Shown: positions 1 to 12,919, numbered from the stretch's first letter. The stretch is DNA of 64,000 nt from Poriferisodalis sp965208925 (GCF_965208925.1 NZ_OZ242364.1:2418001-2482000), one strand, 5' to 3'. Program-made: numbers and translations. Notes: generated by a model from the letters alone, not told the origin.

Positions 1-1
1 G

Positions 2-931
2 CACCTGCAGCAGGCGCAGCCTGTGGGGCTGGCGCATCACCTGGCAGCGCACGCATGGGCGCTGCTGCGAGATGTCGAGCGCTTGGGCGAAGCCAGGCAG
101 CGCACGGATGTCTCGCCGCTCGGTGCCGGTGCACTTGCAGGCTCGACGCTGCCGCTGGATCCCGCGGCCACTGCTGCCGATCTGGGATTCGCAGCGGTCT
201 TCGAGAATTCGCTCGACGCAGTCAGCGATCGCGATTTCGTCGCCGACACCCTGTTCGCATTGGCGATGTCGGGGATCCACCTGTCTCGCCTGGGCGAGGA
301 ACTGGTCCTGTGGTCGAGCGCCGAGTTCGGATTTGTCGTGCTCGACGATGCCTTCGCCACCGGCTCGTCGATGATGCCGCAGAAGAAGAACCCCGATGTC
401 GCGGAGCTGGCACGCGGCAAGGCCGGACGGCTGATCGGTCACCTGACAGGCCTGCTGGCAACGCTCAAGGGGCTTCCGCTCGCCTACAACAAGGACCTTC
501 AAGAAGACAAGGAGCCGCTGTTCGACGCAGTCGACACCGTGCGATTGGTGGTCTTGGCGCTCGATGGCCTGATGCAGACCGTCGAATTCAATGCCGCGGC
601 CATGGCGGCAGCTGCCGACGACCCCTTCACGGCTGCCACTGACCTGGCCGAATGGCTGGTGGCCCGGGGCATGCCCTTCCGCGACGCCCATGGGGTCATC
701 GCGGGGCTCGTGCGTCAAGCGCTGGACGACGCAGCGGTCTCCATGCGTGCCCGCCGCCTGACGGAACTGGTGTCCGCACACCCGGATCTCGGCCAGGAGG
801 CTGCACGACTGCTCGCGCCTGGCGCGGCCTACCACAGTCGCTCGACTCCGGGCGCAGGCGGTCCCGATGCCGTGGAAGCTCAACTCGAGCGTCTCGACGC
901 TGCCCTGGCCGCGGACAGCAACGGGCATTGA
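2..931 (+). CDS. argH: argininosuccinate lyase, 5' truncated
   Basis: Last step of arginine synthesis: cleaves argininosuccinate to arginine and fumarate in the cytoplasm. The frame is open from the first bases of the window, so the N-terminus lies outside it. What remains is about 310 residues. The family signature GSSMMPQKKNPD is encoded near 367-402; it is the flexible loop carrying the catalytic serine of the fumarase/aspartase superfamily. The sequence just inside the window edge (HLQQAQPVGLAHH) matches the conserved stretch before the central helical bundle. The C-terminal part (TDLAEWLVARGMPFRDAH) is typical of ArgH rather than adenylosuccinate lyase. The next gene starts 3 nt after the stop, so the two are probably cotranscribed. 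Identity is secure; only the missing start is unknown. Confidence 0.95.
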   Translation, partial: HLQQAQPVGLAHHLAAHAWALLRDVERLGEARQRTDVSPLGAGALAGSTLPLDPAATAADLGFAAVFENSLDAVSDRDFVADTLFALAMSGIHLSRLGEELVLWSSAEFGFVVLDDAFATGSSMMPQKKNPDVAELARGKAGRLIGHLTGLLATLKGLPLAYNKDLQEDKEPLFDAVDTVRLVVLALDGLMQTVEFNAAAMAAAADDPFTAATDLAEWLVARGMPFRDAHGVIAGLVRQALDDAAVSMRARRLTELVSAHPDLGQEAARLLAPGAAYHSRSTPGAGGPDAVEAQLERLDAALAADSNGH

Positions 932-933
932 GC

Positions 934-1542
934 GTGCCCGCGGGCAACCCGCTGCCTCGCGCGTTCTACGAGCGTCCGGCTACTGACGTCGCGCCCGATC
1001 TGCTCGGCAAGCTGCTGGTGCACGATCCCGATGGCAGCGCCGAGACGCTGCGCGCGGGCCGCATCGTGGAGGTCGAGGCCTACTGCGGCGAAAGCGATCC
1101 CGCGGCGCATTCCCGCAGCGGTCCGACGGCTCGCAACTCCTCCATGTTCGGGCCGCCGGGACACCTCTACGTGTACTTGATCTATGGCATGCATTGGTGT
1201 GCGAACGCTGTCTGCGCACCGGCAGGTGTCGGCGACGCGGTGCTCGTGCGCGCACTCGAGCCGATCCATGGCGTACCGCTCATGGCTGCTCTCCGGAGCC
1301 AGTCACGGCGTCAGACGAGCTGCCGTGACCTCTGCTCGGGCCCGGCCAAGCTGACCCAGGCCTTAGGCATCGAAGGTGCCCACGACGGCTGCGACTTGAC
1401 GTCGGCCGAAGGGATCAGCATCTGCGACGACGGCCGGATGCCGGCCGAGGTGACACAGGCTGCGCGCATCGGCATCAGCCGCGGCACCGAGCTCCCATGG
1501 CGTTTCTACGACGCCAGCAGCCCGCACGTGAGCACGCGATGA
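934..1542 (+). CDS. mpg: 3-methyladenine DNA glycosylase (AAG/MPG family)
   Basis: Base-excision repair enzyme that removes alkylated purines such as 3-methyladenine from DNA. The protein is 202 aa, the usual size for bacterial members of this family. Visible landmarks: the N-terminal PRAFYERPATDVAPDLLGK, the active-site region with EVEAYCGESDPAAHS containing the catalytic Glu, and YLIYGMHWCANAV, which lines the DNA-binding pocket. The chosen start is GTG 934, just after the argH stop at 931; an in-frame TTG at 928 overlapping the argH stop is possible. The stop overlaps the next start in ATGA, so argH, mpg and the NUDIX gene look translationally coupled. mpg next to tyrS is a conserved actinobacterial arrangement. 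Confidence 0.93.
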   Translation: MPAGNPLPRAFYERPATDVAPDLLGKLLVHDPDGSAETLRAGRIVEVEAYCGESDPAAHSRSGPTARNSSMFGPPGHLYVYLIYGMHWCANAVCAPAGVGDAVLVRALEPIHGVPLMAALRSQSRRQTSCRDLCSGPAKLTQALGIEGAHDGCDLTSAEGISICDDGRMPAEVTQAARIGISRGTELPWRFYDASSPHVSTR

Positions 1543-2180
1543 GCCACGGACCCGCGTCGGCTTCGCCGACGCGCAGCGGACCCGGTTTCGTGGGGGCGGC
1601 GGCCATAGATGCGCGGCCCGGTGACCTCGCGGCCGCAACCGCACAGGTCAATGCGTTTGTCCCGCGCGACCGGATTCAGGCCCTGCACCGGCGGCGGTTG
1701 ATCGGCTTTGCTGCCCGTCACCCTGATGCGCTGCATCGCTCGTGCGCCGCCGGACACCTGACGGCATCGGCGTGGGTGGTGAACCACGACGCGACACAGG
1801 GGTTGGTGCTGCTGCATCGCAAGATCGGACGCTGGCTGCAGCCCGGTGGTCATGCTGACGGTGAGGGTTCGCTCTCGGGGGTTGCGCTGCGCGAAGCCAC
1901 CGAGGAGACCGGCATCGACGGCTTGGAGATCTGGACCGAGCCCGTGGACATTGACGTGCACCTGTTCGTCAACCGGAGGCACCCCGAACCCGACCATCTT
2001 CACTTCGACGTGCGATTCCTTGTTCGTGCGCCACGCTGTGCCGTGATGCGCGGCAACCACGAGTCCGAAGAGCTGAGGTGGATCGGGCGCGACGAGCTCA
2101 CCGAGCCCGAACTGGGGCTCGACGCCAGCACGCGCCGGCTGGCTCGATATGGCTTCGACCTCGCCCGCATCGTGAACTGA
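1539..2180 (+). CDS. NUDIX hydrolase
   Basis: Predicted nucleoside-diphosphate-linked pyrophosphohydrolase of 213 aa, substrate unknown. The NUDIX box is at about residues 105-130: GGHADGEGSLSGVALRE followed by ATEETGI. The REUxEExGU half is intact. The first Glu of the GX5EX7 half falls one residue early, with Gly in the canonical place, as happens in some subfamilies with GGHADG. The N-terminal 40 residues are Ser/Pro/Gly rich and poorly conserved in look, so the true start could be later. ATG 1539 overlaps the mpg stop (ATGA), favouring this start and coupling. It may sanitise nucleotides in keeping with the repair gene before it, but that is inference. Confidence 0.82.
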   Translation: MSHGPASASPTRSGPGFVGAAAIDARPGDLAAATAQVNAFVPRDRIQALHRRRLIGFAARHPDALHRSCAAGHLTASAWVVNHDATQGLVLLHRKIGRWLQPGGHADGEGSLSGVALREATEETGIDGLEIWTEPVDIDVHLFVNRRHPEPDHLHFDVRFLVRAPRCAVMRGNHESEELRWIGRDELTEPELGLDASTRRLARYGFDLARIVN

Positions 2181-2212
2181 ACCGGTAGAGCAGTCGGGTT
2201 GCTGCTGGCGCG

Positions 2213-2218
2213 TACGGT
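2213..2218 (+). promoter_or_regulatory. -10 hexamer for leaderless start at 2225
   Basis: TACGGT ends 6 nt before GTG 2225. Transcription would begin at or next to the start codon. The same TANNNT spacing recurs before about ten other genes here. Confidence 0.5.
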
Positions 2219-2224
2219 GAATCC

Positions 2225-2473
2225 GTGCGCCACCTGCTGCTGCTGGTCGAGAACATCGTCTTGCTGCTCTGCGGTCTGGTGCTGGGATGGATCGCTGTCA
2301 CCTTTCTGCCGGGCTCGGTGCTGCCGGCAGTCGCTGTCACCGTGGTCTTGGCCGCCGGCGGCCGGCTGCTGTTCAACGGCACGTTCTGGACGGCGGGAAT
2401 CGGCTTCGTCATCGCAGGAGTCGCCGGCGCTGGGCTCTACATCTCCGACGCAGTGACGTCGCTGGGCGGATGA
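2225..2473 (+). CDS. small hydrophobic membrane protein, unknown function
   Basis: 82 aa, almost entirely hydrophobic, with probably three membrane segments: residues about 3-25 (LLLLVENIVLLLCGLVLGW), 28-48 and 55-75. No family is recognised. The start is GTG 2225, with no Shine-Dalgarno sequence but a TACGGT hexamer 6 nt upstream, fitting a leaderless transcript. Its C-terminus (YISDAVTSLGG) is short and soluble. It lies between the NUDIX gene and another tiny membrane protein upstream of an ABC exporter, so it may belong with the envelope genes, but nothing shows its job. Coding bias and the clear hydrophobic periodicity support it as a real gene. Confidence 0.6.
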   Translation: MRHLLLLVENIVLLLCGLVLGWIAVTFLPGSVLPAVAVTVVLAAGGRLLFNGTFWTAGIGFVIAGVAGAGLYISDAVTSLGG

Positions 2474-2492
2474 CGGGTTCGTTGTCGTCTTC

Positions 2493-2560
2493 ACCGCTCG
2501 TTTCCCCCGTCTCACGCGACGGAGCTCACAGGCCGCTCGGGCCCCGGGCTCAGCCTCTGG
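2493..2560. repeat. dispersed repeat, divergent copy 1
   Basis: Contains the core CAGGCCGCTCGGGCC and GGCTCAGCCTCTG, shared with copies near 32547-32622 (inverted) and 41541-41608 (direct). This copy lacks the central ACGGCTTCGCC segment. It is intergenic, between two small membrane genes. Confidence 0.55.
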
Positions 2561-2567
2561 GCACAGG

Positions 2568-2573
2568 TAGCGT
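2568..2573 (+). promoter_or_regulatory. -10 hexamer for leaderless start at 2580
   Basis: TAGCGT ends 6 nt before GTG 2580, and no Shine-Dalgarno sequence is present. Confidence 0.45.
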
Positions 2574-2579
2574 GACCGG

Positions 2580-2804
2580 GTGGACTTCGGCGCCGTGCTG
2601 ATCGTCGCAGCCGTTGTGGCGGCGCTGATCATGGCCGGCGGCATCGTCGATGTCCTGCGATTGGGTCGCGATCGGTTTGAGCTGGCCGGCAAGCGTCGTT
2701 GGCATTGGGTCATGCTGATCATCTACAGCGGTCCGCTGGGCGTCTTGCTGTACGCAGCAGCAGCGCGGCCACAGGTCATCCATCCCGAGCGCTACGCCGA
2801 ATGA
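2580..2804 (+). CDS. small membrane protein, unknown function
   Basis: 74 aa with two predicted membrane segments, residues about 4-24 (GAVLIVAAVVAALIMAGGIV) and 43-61 (WVMLIIYSGPLGVLLYAAA), separated by a basic loop (RLGRDRFELAGKRRWH). No family is recognised with certainty; it resembles short two-helix phospholipase-D-nuclease-like N-terminal proteins of actinobacteria, which is only a suggestion. GTG 2580 has a TAGCGT hexamer 6 nt upstream and no ribosome binding site. Its stop overlaps the ABC ATPase start in ATGA, so it is translationally coupled to that exporter and could be an accessory subunit. Confidence 0.6.
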   Translation: MDFGAVLIVAAVVAALIMAGGIVDVLRLGRDRFELAGKRRWHWVMLIIYSGPLGVLLYAAAARPQVIHPERYAE

Positions 2805-3808
2805 TCGCCGACGCAGAACTCGCCATCGAGGCCACTCAGCTCCACAAGCGATACGGGGCACTCGAGGCGGTCAACGGCGTCGACCTGTCGGTCGCGACCG
2901 GCGAGGTCGTGGCCTTCCTGGGCCCGAACGGGGCGGGCAAGACCACGACCGTCGAGATACTCGAAGGCCTCCGCACGCGAACGTCCGGGGATGTGCACGT
3001 GCTGGGTGTGGATCCGGCGGCGGCCAGCGCTGAGTGGAGAGAGCGCATCGGGGTCGTGCTGCAGGGGGCCAAGCATGAGGGCGATTTCACTGCCGCGGAG
3101 ATCGTGACGATGTGGTCCGCCTACTACCGCTCACCTCGCCGGGTGGCCGAAGTGCTCGAGCTAGTGGGGCTCAGCGATGCTGCCGGCACCCGGACCCGAC
3201 GCCTCTCTGGCGGTCAGCAGCAGCGTCTCGCAGTGGCACTGGCCCTCGTCGGCGACCCCGAGCTGGTCTTCCTGGACGAGCCGACGACCGGCTTCGACCC
3301 AGCCGCTCGCCGCGAAGCTTGGGAGACGATCGGCGGTCTGCGCTCGCTGGGAGTGACGGTCATGCTGACCACTCACTACATGGACGAGGCCGACCACCTC
3401 GCTGATCGCATCGTGGTCATCTCGCGCGGGCAGATCGTGGCCGATGGCACCGCTGCGGAACTCGCCAGTCACGTCGCCATGCCGACGCGAATCAGCTGGG
3501 ATGCCGCACAGCTCGGCCACGACGAGCTTCCCGAGGGGCTGCGAGAACTGCTGGACACCAGAGGGCCGCCTGGGCCGGCAGGCACGTCAGAGGCGTCGGC
3601 GCGCGTTCCCGAAGGACTCGTGATTGCCACTCGAGACGTCGACGCTGTCGTCCGGCAGCTGCTCGCGGCGGCTGAAGGCGCCGGCATACGTCTGGATTCC
3701 TTGGCCGTCCGGCCGCCGACACTCGAGGACACCTACTTGGCCTTGACAGGGGAGGGGTCTGCGGGAGACGGGTTGCCGGGAGCTGACTCGACGGGAGTCA
3801 CGACGTGA
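2801..3808 (+). CDS. ABC-2 type exporter, ATP-binding subunit
   Basis: 335 aa ATPase that would drive export by the permease encoded next. All motifs are visible: Walker A LGPNGAGKTTT (about residues 41-51), the signature LSGGQQQRL (about 134), Walker B LVFLDEPTTGFDP (about 156-168) and the switch His in TTHYMDEAD. The C-terminal 100 residues are a variable extension, as in the DrrA/NodI-like drug and lipid exporters. Start ATG 2801 overlaps the previous stop; the gene's own stop overlaps the permease start (GTGA). The substrate cannot be told. An ABC ATPase/permease pair beside mpg and tyrS is also found in mycobacteria, so this is probably an old vertical neighbour rather than a recent arrival. 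Confidence 0.93.
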   Translation: MIADAELAIEATQLHKRYGALEAVNGVDLSVATGEVVAFLGPNGAGKTTTVEILEGLRTRTSGDVHVLGVDPAAASAEWRERIGVVLQGAKHEGDFTAAEIVTMWSAYYRSPRRVAEVLELVGLSDAAGTRTRRLSGGQQQRLAVALALVGDPELVFLDEPTTGFDPAARREAWETIGGLRSLGVTVMLTTHYMDEADHLADRIVVISRGQIVADGTAAELASHVAMPTRISWDAAQLGHDELPEGLRELLDTRGPPGPAGTSEASARVPEGLVIATRDVDAVVRQLLAAAEGAGIRLDSLAVRPPTLEDTYLALTGEGSAGDGLPGADSTGVTT

Positions 3809-4575
3809 GCAGACTGAGCCAAATCCGCAGCGAGACCAAGTTCAACTTGCTGGGATTCCGGCGCAGCCCTGCAGCCACCTTCTTCACGGTGATCCTGCCG
3901 CTCGTCTTTCTGGTGATCTTCACCTCGATCTTCGGCAACTACACCATCAACGCGACCGGGGCACGGGTCGCCACGCAGTATGTGCCCGGGATTCTGGCGC
4001 TGGCGCTGGTCTCGGCAACCTTCATGAACCAGGCCATCTTCACGGTGGTCAAGCGCGAGAGCGGTGTGCTCAAGGCCATGCGGGCAACACCGCTGCCGCC
4101 CTGGGTCTACGTGGGGGGCTCGGTCGTGTCGTCGCTGGTGCTGACGGCGATGATGACGGTGCTGGTGATGGGCATCGGGCGGATCGCCTACGGCGTCGGG
4201 ATCCAGGCAGGAGCGTTGCCCAGCCTGTTCGTCTCACTGGCCATCGGCACGGCGGCATTCTCTGCGCTGGCCTTGGCAGTCACCTGTATGTGCCCCAGCG
4301 AGCAGGCGGCGCCTGCGATCACCAACATGTTCGTGCTGCCGCTTTATTTCGTCTCCGACGTTTTCGTCATCACGTCGTCGGGCCCGCCTCGCTGGATGGG
4401 CCTCATCGGCGACATCTTCCCGATCAAGCATCTCGCGCACGCGCTCAGGCACACGTTTGATCCGTTCATTGACGGTGTGCCGGTACCGGTCGGCAACTGG
4501 CTGGTGATGGCGGCGTGGGGCGTGTTCGGCGTGCTGGTCACCGTGCGCTTCTTCCGCTGGACGCCCCGCGGCTAG
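3805..4575 (+). CDS. ABC-2 type exporter, permease subunit
   Basis: 256 aa integral membrane protein with about six membrane segments, forming the channel of the exporter with the ATPase just upstream. The first segment (ATFFTVILPLVFLVIFTSIF) follows a short cytoplasmic N-terminus containing FRRSPAATF. The stretch LKAMRATPLPPWVYVGG is the amphipathic coupling region typical of ABC-2 permeases, and the CMCPSEQAAPAITNMFVLPL segment is also typical of the family. GTG 3805 overlaps the ATPase stop by 4 nt. The gene ends the operon and is followed by a GC-rich hairpin. Confidence 0.92.
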   Translation: MSRLSQIRSETKFNLLGFRRSPAATFFTVILPLVFLVIFTSIFGNYTINATGARVATQYVPGILALALVSATFMNQAIFTVVKRESGVLKAMRATPLPPWVYVGGSVVSSLVLTAMMTVLVMGIGRIAYGVGIQAGALPSLFVSLAIGTAAFSALALAVTCMCPSEQAAPAITNMFVLPLYFVSDVFVITSSGPPRWMGLIGDIFPIKHLAHALRHTFDPFIDGVPVPVGNWLVMAAWGVFGVLVTVRFFRWTPRG

Positions 4576-4593
4576 CCCGACGTCGGGACCCGC

Positions 4594-4613
4594 CCACCGC
4601 ACACGGGCGGTGG
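4594..4613 (+). terminator. hairpin after the ABC exporter genes
   Basis: CCACCGC, loop ACACGG, GCGGTGG: a perfect 7-bp stem 18 nt after the permease stop. It has no T-run, so termination is inferred from position only. Confidence 0.4.
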
Positions 4614-4644
4614 CATCGCCGCGACCTGATGGCGCTACCCGTCA

Positions 4645-4717
4645 GGCAGGCTGGCTGTCGCGCCGCAGCTGTGCTGCGGGCAGGCTGGCTGTCGCGCCGC
4701 AGCTGTGCTGCGGGCAG
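4645..4717. repeat. 34-bp tandem repeat before tyrS
   Basis: Two identical 34-bp copies (4645-4678 and 4679-4712) plus the first bases of a third. Each contains the near-palindrome CGCAGC TGT GCTGCG, which can form a 6-bp stem. The repeat ends about 10 nt before the tyrS GTG. It could be a tandem regulatory hairpin or a slippage product. It does not look like a T-box. Confidence 0.75.
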
Positions 4718-4726
4718 ACTGGCACG

Positions 4727-5998
4727 GTGGATGTCCTGGCTGACCTCGAGGCGCGTGGTCTGATTCATCAGACGACCGACCGCCAGGCGCTCGCGGAGCG
4801 CTTGGAGAGCGGCCCGATCACGGTCTATTGCGGTTTCGACCCCACGGCGGCCAGCCTCCACGTCGGCAATCTCATGGGCTTGCTGACGCTGCGGCGGCTG
4901 CAATTGGGCGGCCACCGTCCGATCGCCCTTGCCGGCGGCGCAACGGGCATGGTCGGTGATCCCAGCGGGCGCTCGACCGAGCGGAATCTGCTCGATGACG
5001 ACGCGCTGGCAGGCAATCTCGAGGGAATCGTCCCGCAGCTGCGCCAATTCCTGGACTTTGACGATGGGCCCTACGCGGCGCGGCTCCTCGACAACCGTGC
5101 GTGGACGGTCGGCGTCGGCGTCCTCGACTTCCTGCGAGACGTCGGCAAGCACGTCACCGTGCAGCAGATGGTGGGCAAGGAATCGGTGCGCAACCGTCTC
5201 GACGAGGGCGACGGCCTGTCCTACACCGAGTTCAGCTACATGCTGCTGCAGGCGTACGACTACCTGTGGTTGGCGGAGAACGTCGAGTGCGAGCTGCAGG
5301 TCGGCGGATCGGACCAGTGGGGCAACATCGTGCTCGGCATCGACCTGATCCGGCGACGGCTGGGACGCGCTGCGCATGCGCTGACCTGGCCATTGCTCGC
5401 GCGCAGCGATGGCACCAAGTACGGCAAGACAGCGGGCGGCGACACGCTGTGGCTGAGCGCGGATGCCATGAGTCCGTACCGCTTCTACCAGGCGTGGATC
5501 GGTGTCGACGATGTTGATGTCGCGAAGCTGCTGGCCCAGCTCACGTTCCTCGACATGGCCGACGTGCGGGAGATCGCTGCTGCGCACGACGCCGATCCAG
5601 GGCGGCGCGAGGGACAGCGGCGTCTCGCGGCCGAGATCACGGGCATCGTGCATGGCGACGCGGCGGCCGCGGCTGCGGCCGGTGCCAGCGAAGTGCTGTT
5701 CGGCGGGACCGCTTCGCTGAGCGAAGTATCCGCCTCGGCGCTGGCGTTCGTGGCCGCAGAGGTGCCATCGCGCCCGCTGCGAGCGCTTGATGCGTCTGTC
5801 GTGGATGTGCTGGTCGATGCCGAATTGGCCCAGAGCCGCAGCGAGGCGCGCAGGGCGCTGGCCGAGGGCAGCGTGTACATCAACGGGGACCGCACCAGCG
5901 ATCCCGACCGCCTCGTCGGGTCGAATGACCTGCTGTTCGGCCGCTATGTGCTGCTGCGGCGGGGCAAGAAGCGCTGGCACGTCGCGACTGCTCCCTGA
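4727..5998 (+). CDS. tyrS: tyrosyl-tRNA synthetase
   Basis: Charges tRNA-Tyr. The protein is 423 aa, normal for bacterial TyrS. The class I HIGH motif appears as HVGN (about residue 44, in ASLHVGNLMGLL) and the KMSKS loop as KYGKT (about residue 231, DGTKYGKTAGG), both usual TyrRS variants. The GSDQWGN amino-acid/ATP pocket motif follows LQVG near residue 190. An S4 RNA-binding domain occupies the last 70 residues (LAEGSVYINGDR). The start is GTG 4727, giving VDVLADLEARGLIHQTTD, which matches the family N-terminus. An upstream in-frame start would translate the 34-bp repeat and is unlikely. The gene stands alone before the rRNA operon. Confidence 0.95.
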   Translation: MDVLADLEARGLIHQTTDRQALAERLESGPITVYCGFDPTAASLHVGNLMGLLTLRRLQLGGHRPIALAGGATGMVGDPSGRSTERNLLDDDALAGNLEGIVPQLRQFLDFDDGPYAARLLDNRAWTVGVGVLDFLRDVGKHVTVQQMVGKESVRNRLDEGDGLSYTEFSYMLLQAYDYLWLAENVECELQVGGSDQWGNIVLGIDLIRRRLGRAAHALTWPLLARSDGTKYGKTAGGDTLWLSADAMSPYRFYQAWIGVDDVDVAKLLAQLTFLDMADVREIAAAHDADPGRREGQRRLAAEITGIVHGDAAAAAAAGASEVLFGGTASLSEVSASALAFVAAEVPSRPLRALDASVVDVLVDAELAQSRSEARRALAEGSVYINGDRTSDPDRLVGSNDLLFGRYVLLRRGKKRWHVATAP

Positions 5999-6005
5999 GA
6001 CCCAC

Positions 6006-6027
6006 GCGGCCGCGATGAATCGGCCGC
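6006..6027 (+). terminator. hairpin after tyrS
   Basis: GCGGCCG, loop CGATGAAT, CGGCCGC: a perfect 7-bp GC stem 8 nt after the tyrS stop, with only a weak TGTGAAT tail. Confidence 0.45.
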
Positions 6028-6036
6028 TGTGAATGG

Positions 6037-6065
6037 TTGCGGCAGTGCGGCGCCGCCTGTATTCT
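6037..6065 (+). promoter_or_regulatory. rRNA operon promoter
   Basis: The -35 TTGCGG (6037-6042) and -10 TATTCT (6060-6065) are separated by exactly 17 bp. Transcription would start near 6072, about 415 nt before mature 16S. It is the best sigma-70-like promoter between tyrS and the rRNA genes. Confidence 0.6.
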
Positions 6066-6488
6066 CGTGCCTCCCCCTCACGGACGGATTTGCCGTCCAG
6101 AGGGGTCCGACACCTCCGGCGGTGTCGCCCGCAGCGCTCTTTCACAGAGGGCAGTGGCAGGCGCCGATCGAGTGTCAGCTGCCGGCGGACTCGCCTCAGC
6201 AGCGCTCCTTGACAACAGAACAGAGGACGAAAACGCCAGTGCGGGCGATCGGCTGCTGGATTCCAGCCGCTGGTCGAACCACACAGCCGGTCCGCGGTCA
6301 ACCCATGACCGGGGACCAACTTGTTCGTGCCGTCTCATCAGGCTCGCCTCGAGCGAGCCCACGTGCGACGGTGCACCAATTCCAGCCAGTCGTCGCGGGA
6401 AGAGGGATTCCCTCGGATCGTGGCACAGGCTCTTCGATCGTGCCGGTGATGGATTGCGGCTCAGCCGTACGACATTGCGGGCTTGATC
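6066..6488 (+). other. rRNA leader region
   Basis: This is transcribed leader with no convincing gene. It begins with a hairpin in the early transcript (GGACGG 6082-6087 pairing with CCGTCC 6093-6098, extended by CCCC/GGGG). A boxA-like site lies at 6203-6215. Open frames crossing it run into 16S and are not coding. Confidence 0.6.
6203..6215 (+). promoter_or_regulatory. boxA-like antitermination site
   Basis: CGCTCCTTGACAA closely resembles the boxA consensus TGCTCTTTAACAA that binds NusB/S10 in rRNA leaders. Confidence 0.5.
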
Positions 6489-11403
<4,915 letters not shown>

Positions 11404-11520
11404 GTACTCAGCCTCGAGGAAGCGCACGGCACGACCGAGCGCTGTGCGTGCATCGCTGTGCAGTCTTCACCGGTCTGCGCTCGGCCTGTCACCATTCGAC
11501 TGGTCGAATGCGCACAGATC
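11404..11520 (+). other. 23S-5S spacer
   Basis: A 117-nt spacer without tRNA. It contains a perfect inverted repeat ATTCGAC/GTCGAAT at 11494-11509 flanked by TGCGC/GCGCA, probably part of a processing stem. Confidence 0.6.
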
Positions 11521-11636
<116 letters not shown>

Positions 11637-11641
11637 ACCCT

Positions 11642-11671
11642 GAACCCCCGTCGTGTCTACGGCGGGGGTTC
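11642..11671 (+). terminator. rRNA operon terminator
   Basis: GAACCCCCG pairs with CGGGGGTTC, extendable inward to about 12 bp through a T-G wobble. It begins 5 nt after 5S and is followed by TTCG. It is a strong GC hairpin in the expected place. Confidence 0.8.
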
Positions 11672-11760
11672 TTCGCGTGCGAGGCCAAGCCCCGGGTCGG
11701 GCAACCCTGCACTGCAAGAAGGCGTGCCGACGACCGCGCAAGGGTGGCATGACACGGCAT

Positions 11761-11766
11761 TAGCCT
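11761..11766 (+). promoter_or_regulatory. -10 hexamer for start at 11773
   Basis: TAGCCT is followed by 6 nt and GTG 11773. The spacer CGAGGA could also act as a weak ribosome binding site. Confidence 0.45.
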
Positions 11767-11772
11767 CGAGGA

Positions 11773-12747
11773 GTGACGCAGAACCGGCGCCCGTCTCGCA
11801 AGGGCCCGCCTCGCAAGGGCCCATCTCGCAAAGGTCCGGCGCGGCGCAGCTCTGGCCCTCCTCGCCGGAGCGACAAGCCGGTTGACGAGGTTGCCGAGCA
11901 GGCGGCTCGCCGGACCGACTGGGGCGGCGTCGCCCGCAAGGGCGCCTCGGTACTCCGGCCGATCCCCGGCGCTGATCGGGGCGATGCCTACGCGGCGAAG
12001 GCACCGGAACGCCGCAGTCCGCGACCGGAACTGCCACAGGGGCCTCAACGTACGGAGCGTGCGCGCACCGAGGCGCAGCGCCGCCGGCGGCCGGCCGTGC
12101 GGCTGGACGTTCCCCAATTGGATCCGACCGGCCTGCGCGGCATGCCGGCTGAGGAGCAGCAGCGGCTGGCACGGCGCCTGCGTGACGCGGGAGAGGACTT
12201 TCTGGCCGAACGATTCGGTGACGCGCACGTCATCCTGCGGCCGCTCGCATCCCGCTATGCAGCCGTCGCCGAGGTGCAGGAACTCTTCGGTCTGACGCTG
12301 TACCGGCTTGGCCGCTGGACCGCGGCATCACACCGGCTCGAGCAATACGAGGCGATGACCGGTGCCATCGACCAGCTGCCGGTGCTGGCGGACTGCTACC
12401 GAGCACTGGGACGTCTGAACGACGTGCAAGACGTGTGGGACCGGTTGAGACATGCCGATCCTGACGCCCAGACGATCACCGAGGGGCGCATCGTGGCTGC
12501 GGGGGCGCTGGCCGATGAGGGTCGCCCACGCGACGCAATCCGTTTGCTTGAGGCAGGCCCGCTGCGACCCAAACGCCCCAAGGACCATCACCTCAGGCTG
12601 TGGTACGCGCTCGCGGATCTGTACGACCGTGTCGGTGACCTGCAGCGCGCCCGCCGCGGATTCGCTCGGATTGCCGACGTCGAACCCGAGTTCGTAGATG
12701 CAGCTGACCGGCTGGCCGCGCTTGAAACCGGAGACACACCGCAGTAG
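11773..12747 (+). CDS. TPR-repeat protein with basic N-terminus
   Basis: 324 aa soluble protein. The first 40 residues are a low-complexity basic tract built on repeats of RKGPP/RKGPS/RKGPA, likely disordered and able to bind nucleic acid or acidic partners. Residues about 125-310 form tetratricopeptide-like helical repeats (AAVAEVQELFGLTLYRLGRW, LPVLADCYRALGRLNDVQDV, WYALADLYDRVGDLQRARRG). No enzyme motif is seen. A TPR protein in this spot between tyrS and tlyA is known in mycobacteria, so this is probably the positional ortholog; its function is unknown there too. The HAD-type phosphatase gene that usually follows is missing and replaced by the aldolase and kor genes. Confidence 0.8.
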   Translation: MTQNRRPSRKGPPRKGPSRKGPARRSSGPPRRSDKPVDEVAEQAARRTDWGGVARKGASVLRPIPGADRGDAYAAKAPERRSPRPELPQGPQRTERARTEAQRRRRPAVRLDVPQLDPTGLRGMPAEEQQRLARRLRDAGEDFLAERFGDAHVILRPLASRYAAVAEVQELFGLTLYRLGRWTAASHRLEQYEAMTGAIDQLPVLADCYRALGRLNDVQDVWDRLRHADPDAQTITEGRIVAAGALADEGRPRDAIRLLEAGPLRPKRPKDHHLRLWYALADLYDRVGDLQRARRGFARIADVEPEFVDAADRLAALETGDTPQ

Positions 12748-12797
12748 GGGACACCGCCGTAGCGGACAGCCGCCGCGAGGCCCGGCGGAGATCAGCT

Positions 12798-12815
12798 CGA
12801 AGGGTCAGCCCTTCG
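12798..12815 (+). other. hairpin between the TPR and aldolase genes
   Basis: CGAAGGG, loop TCAG, CCCTTCG: a perfect 7-bp stem about 50 nt after the TPR gene. It may be a terminator. A possible -10 TAGAGT for the aldolase follows at 12831-12836. Confidence 0.4.
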
Positions 12816-12919
12816 GCGCGAGTGCGCGGATAGAGTGATCCCGTCATTCGGCACGCGCCGCCCCCAGTACCAGCCCTCAGTACCGGCGCCGCCAGATAAC
12901 GCGAGGCAAGCGGTACATC

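Noticed and set aside
4576..4726. T-box riboswitch before tyrS
   Set aside because: No T-box sequence or specifier-loop structure is visible; only a 34-bp tandem hairpin repeat.
4538..6319. 593-codon frame on the minus strand opposite tyrS
   Set aside because: High-GC antisense shadow; tyrS on the plus strand is complete with all motifs.
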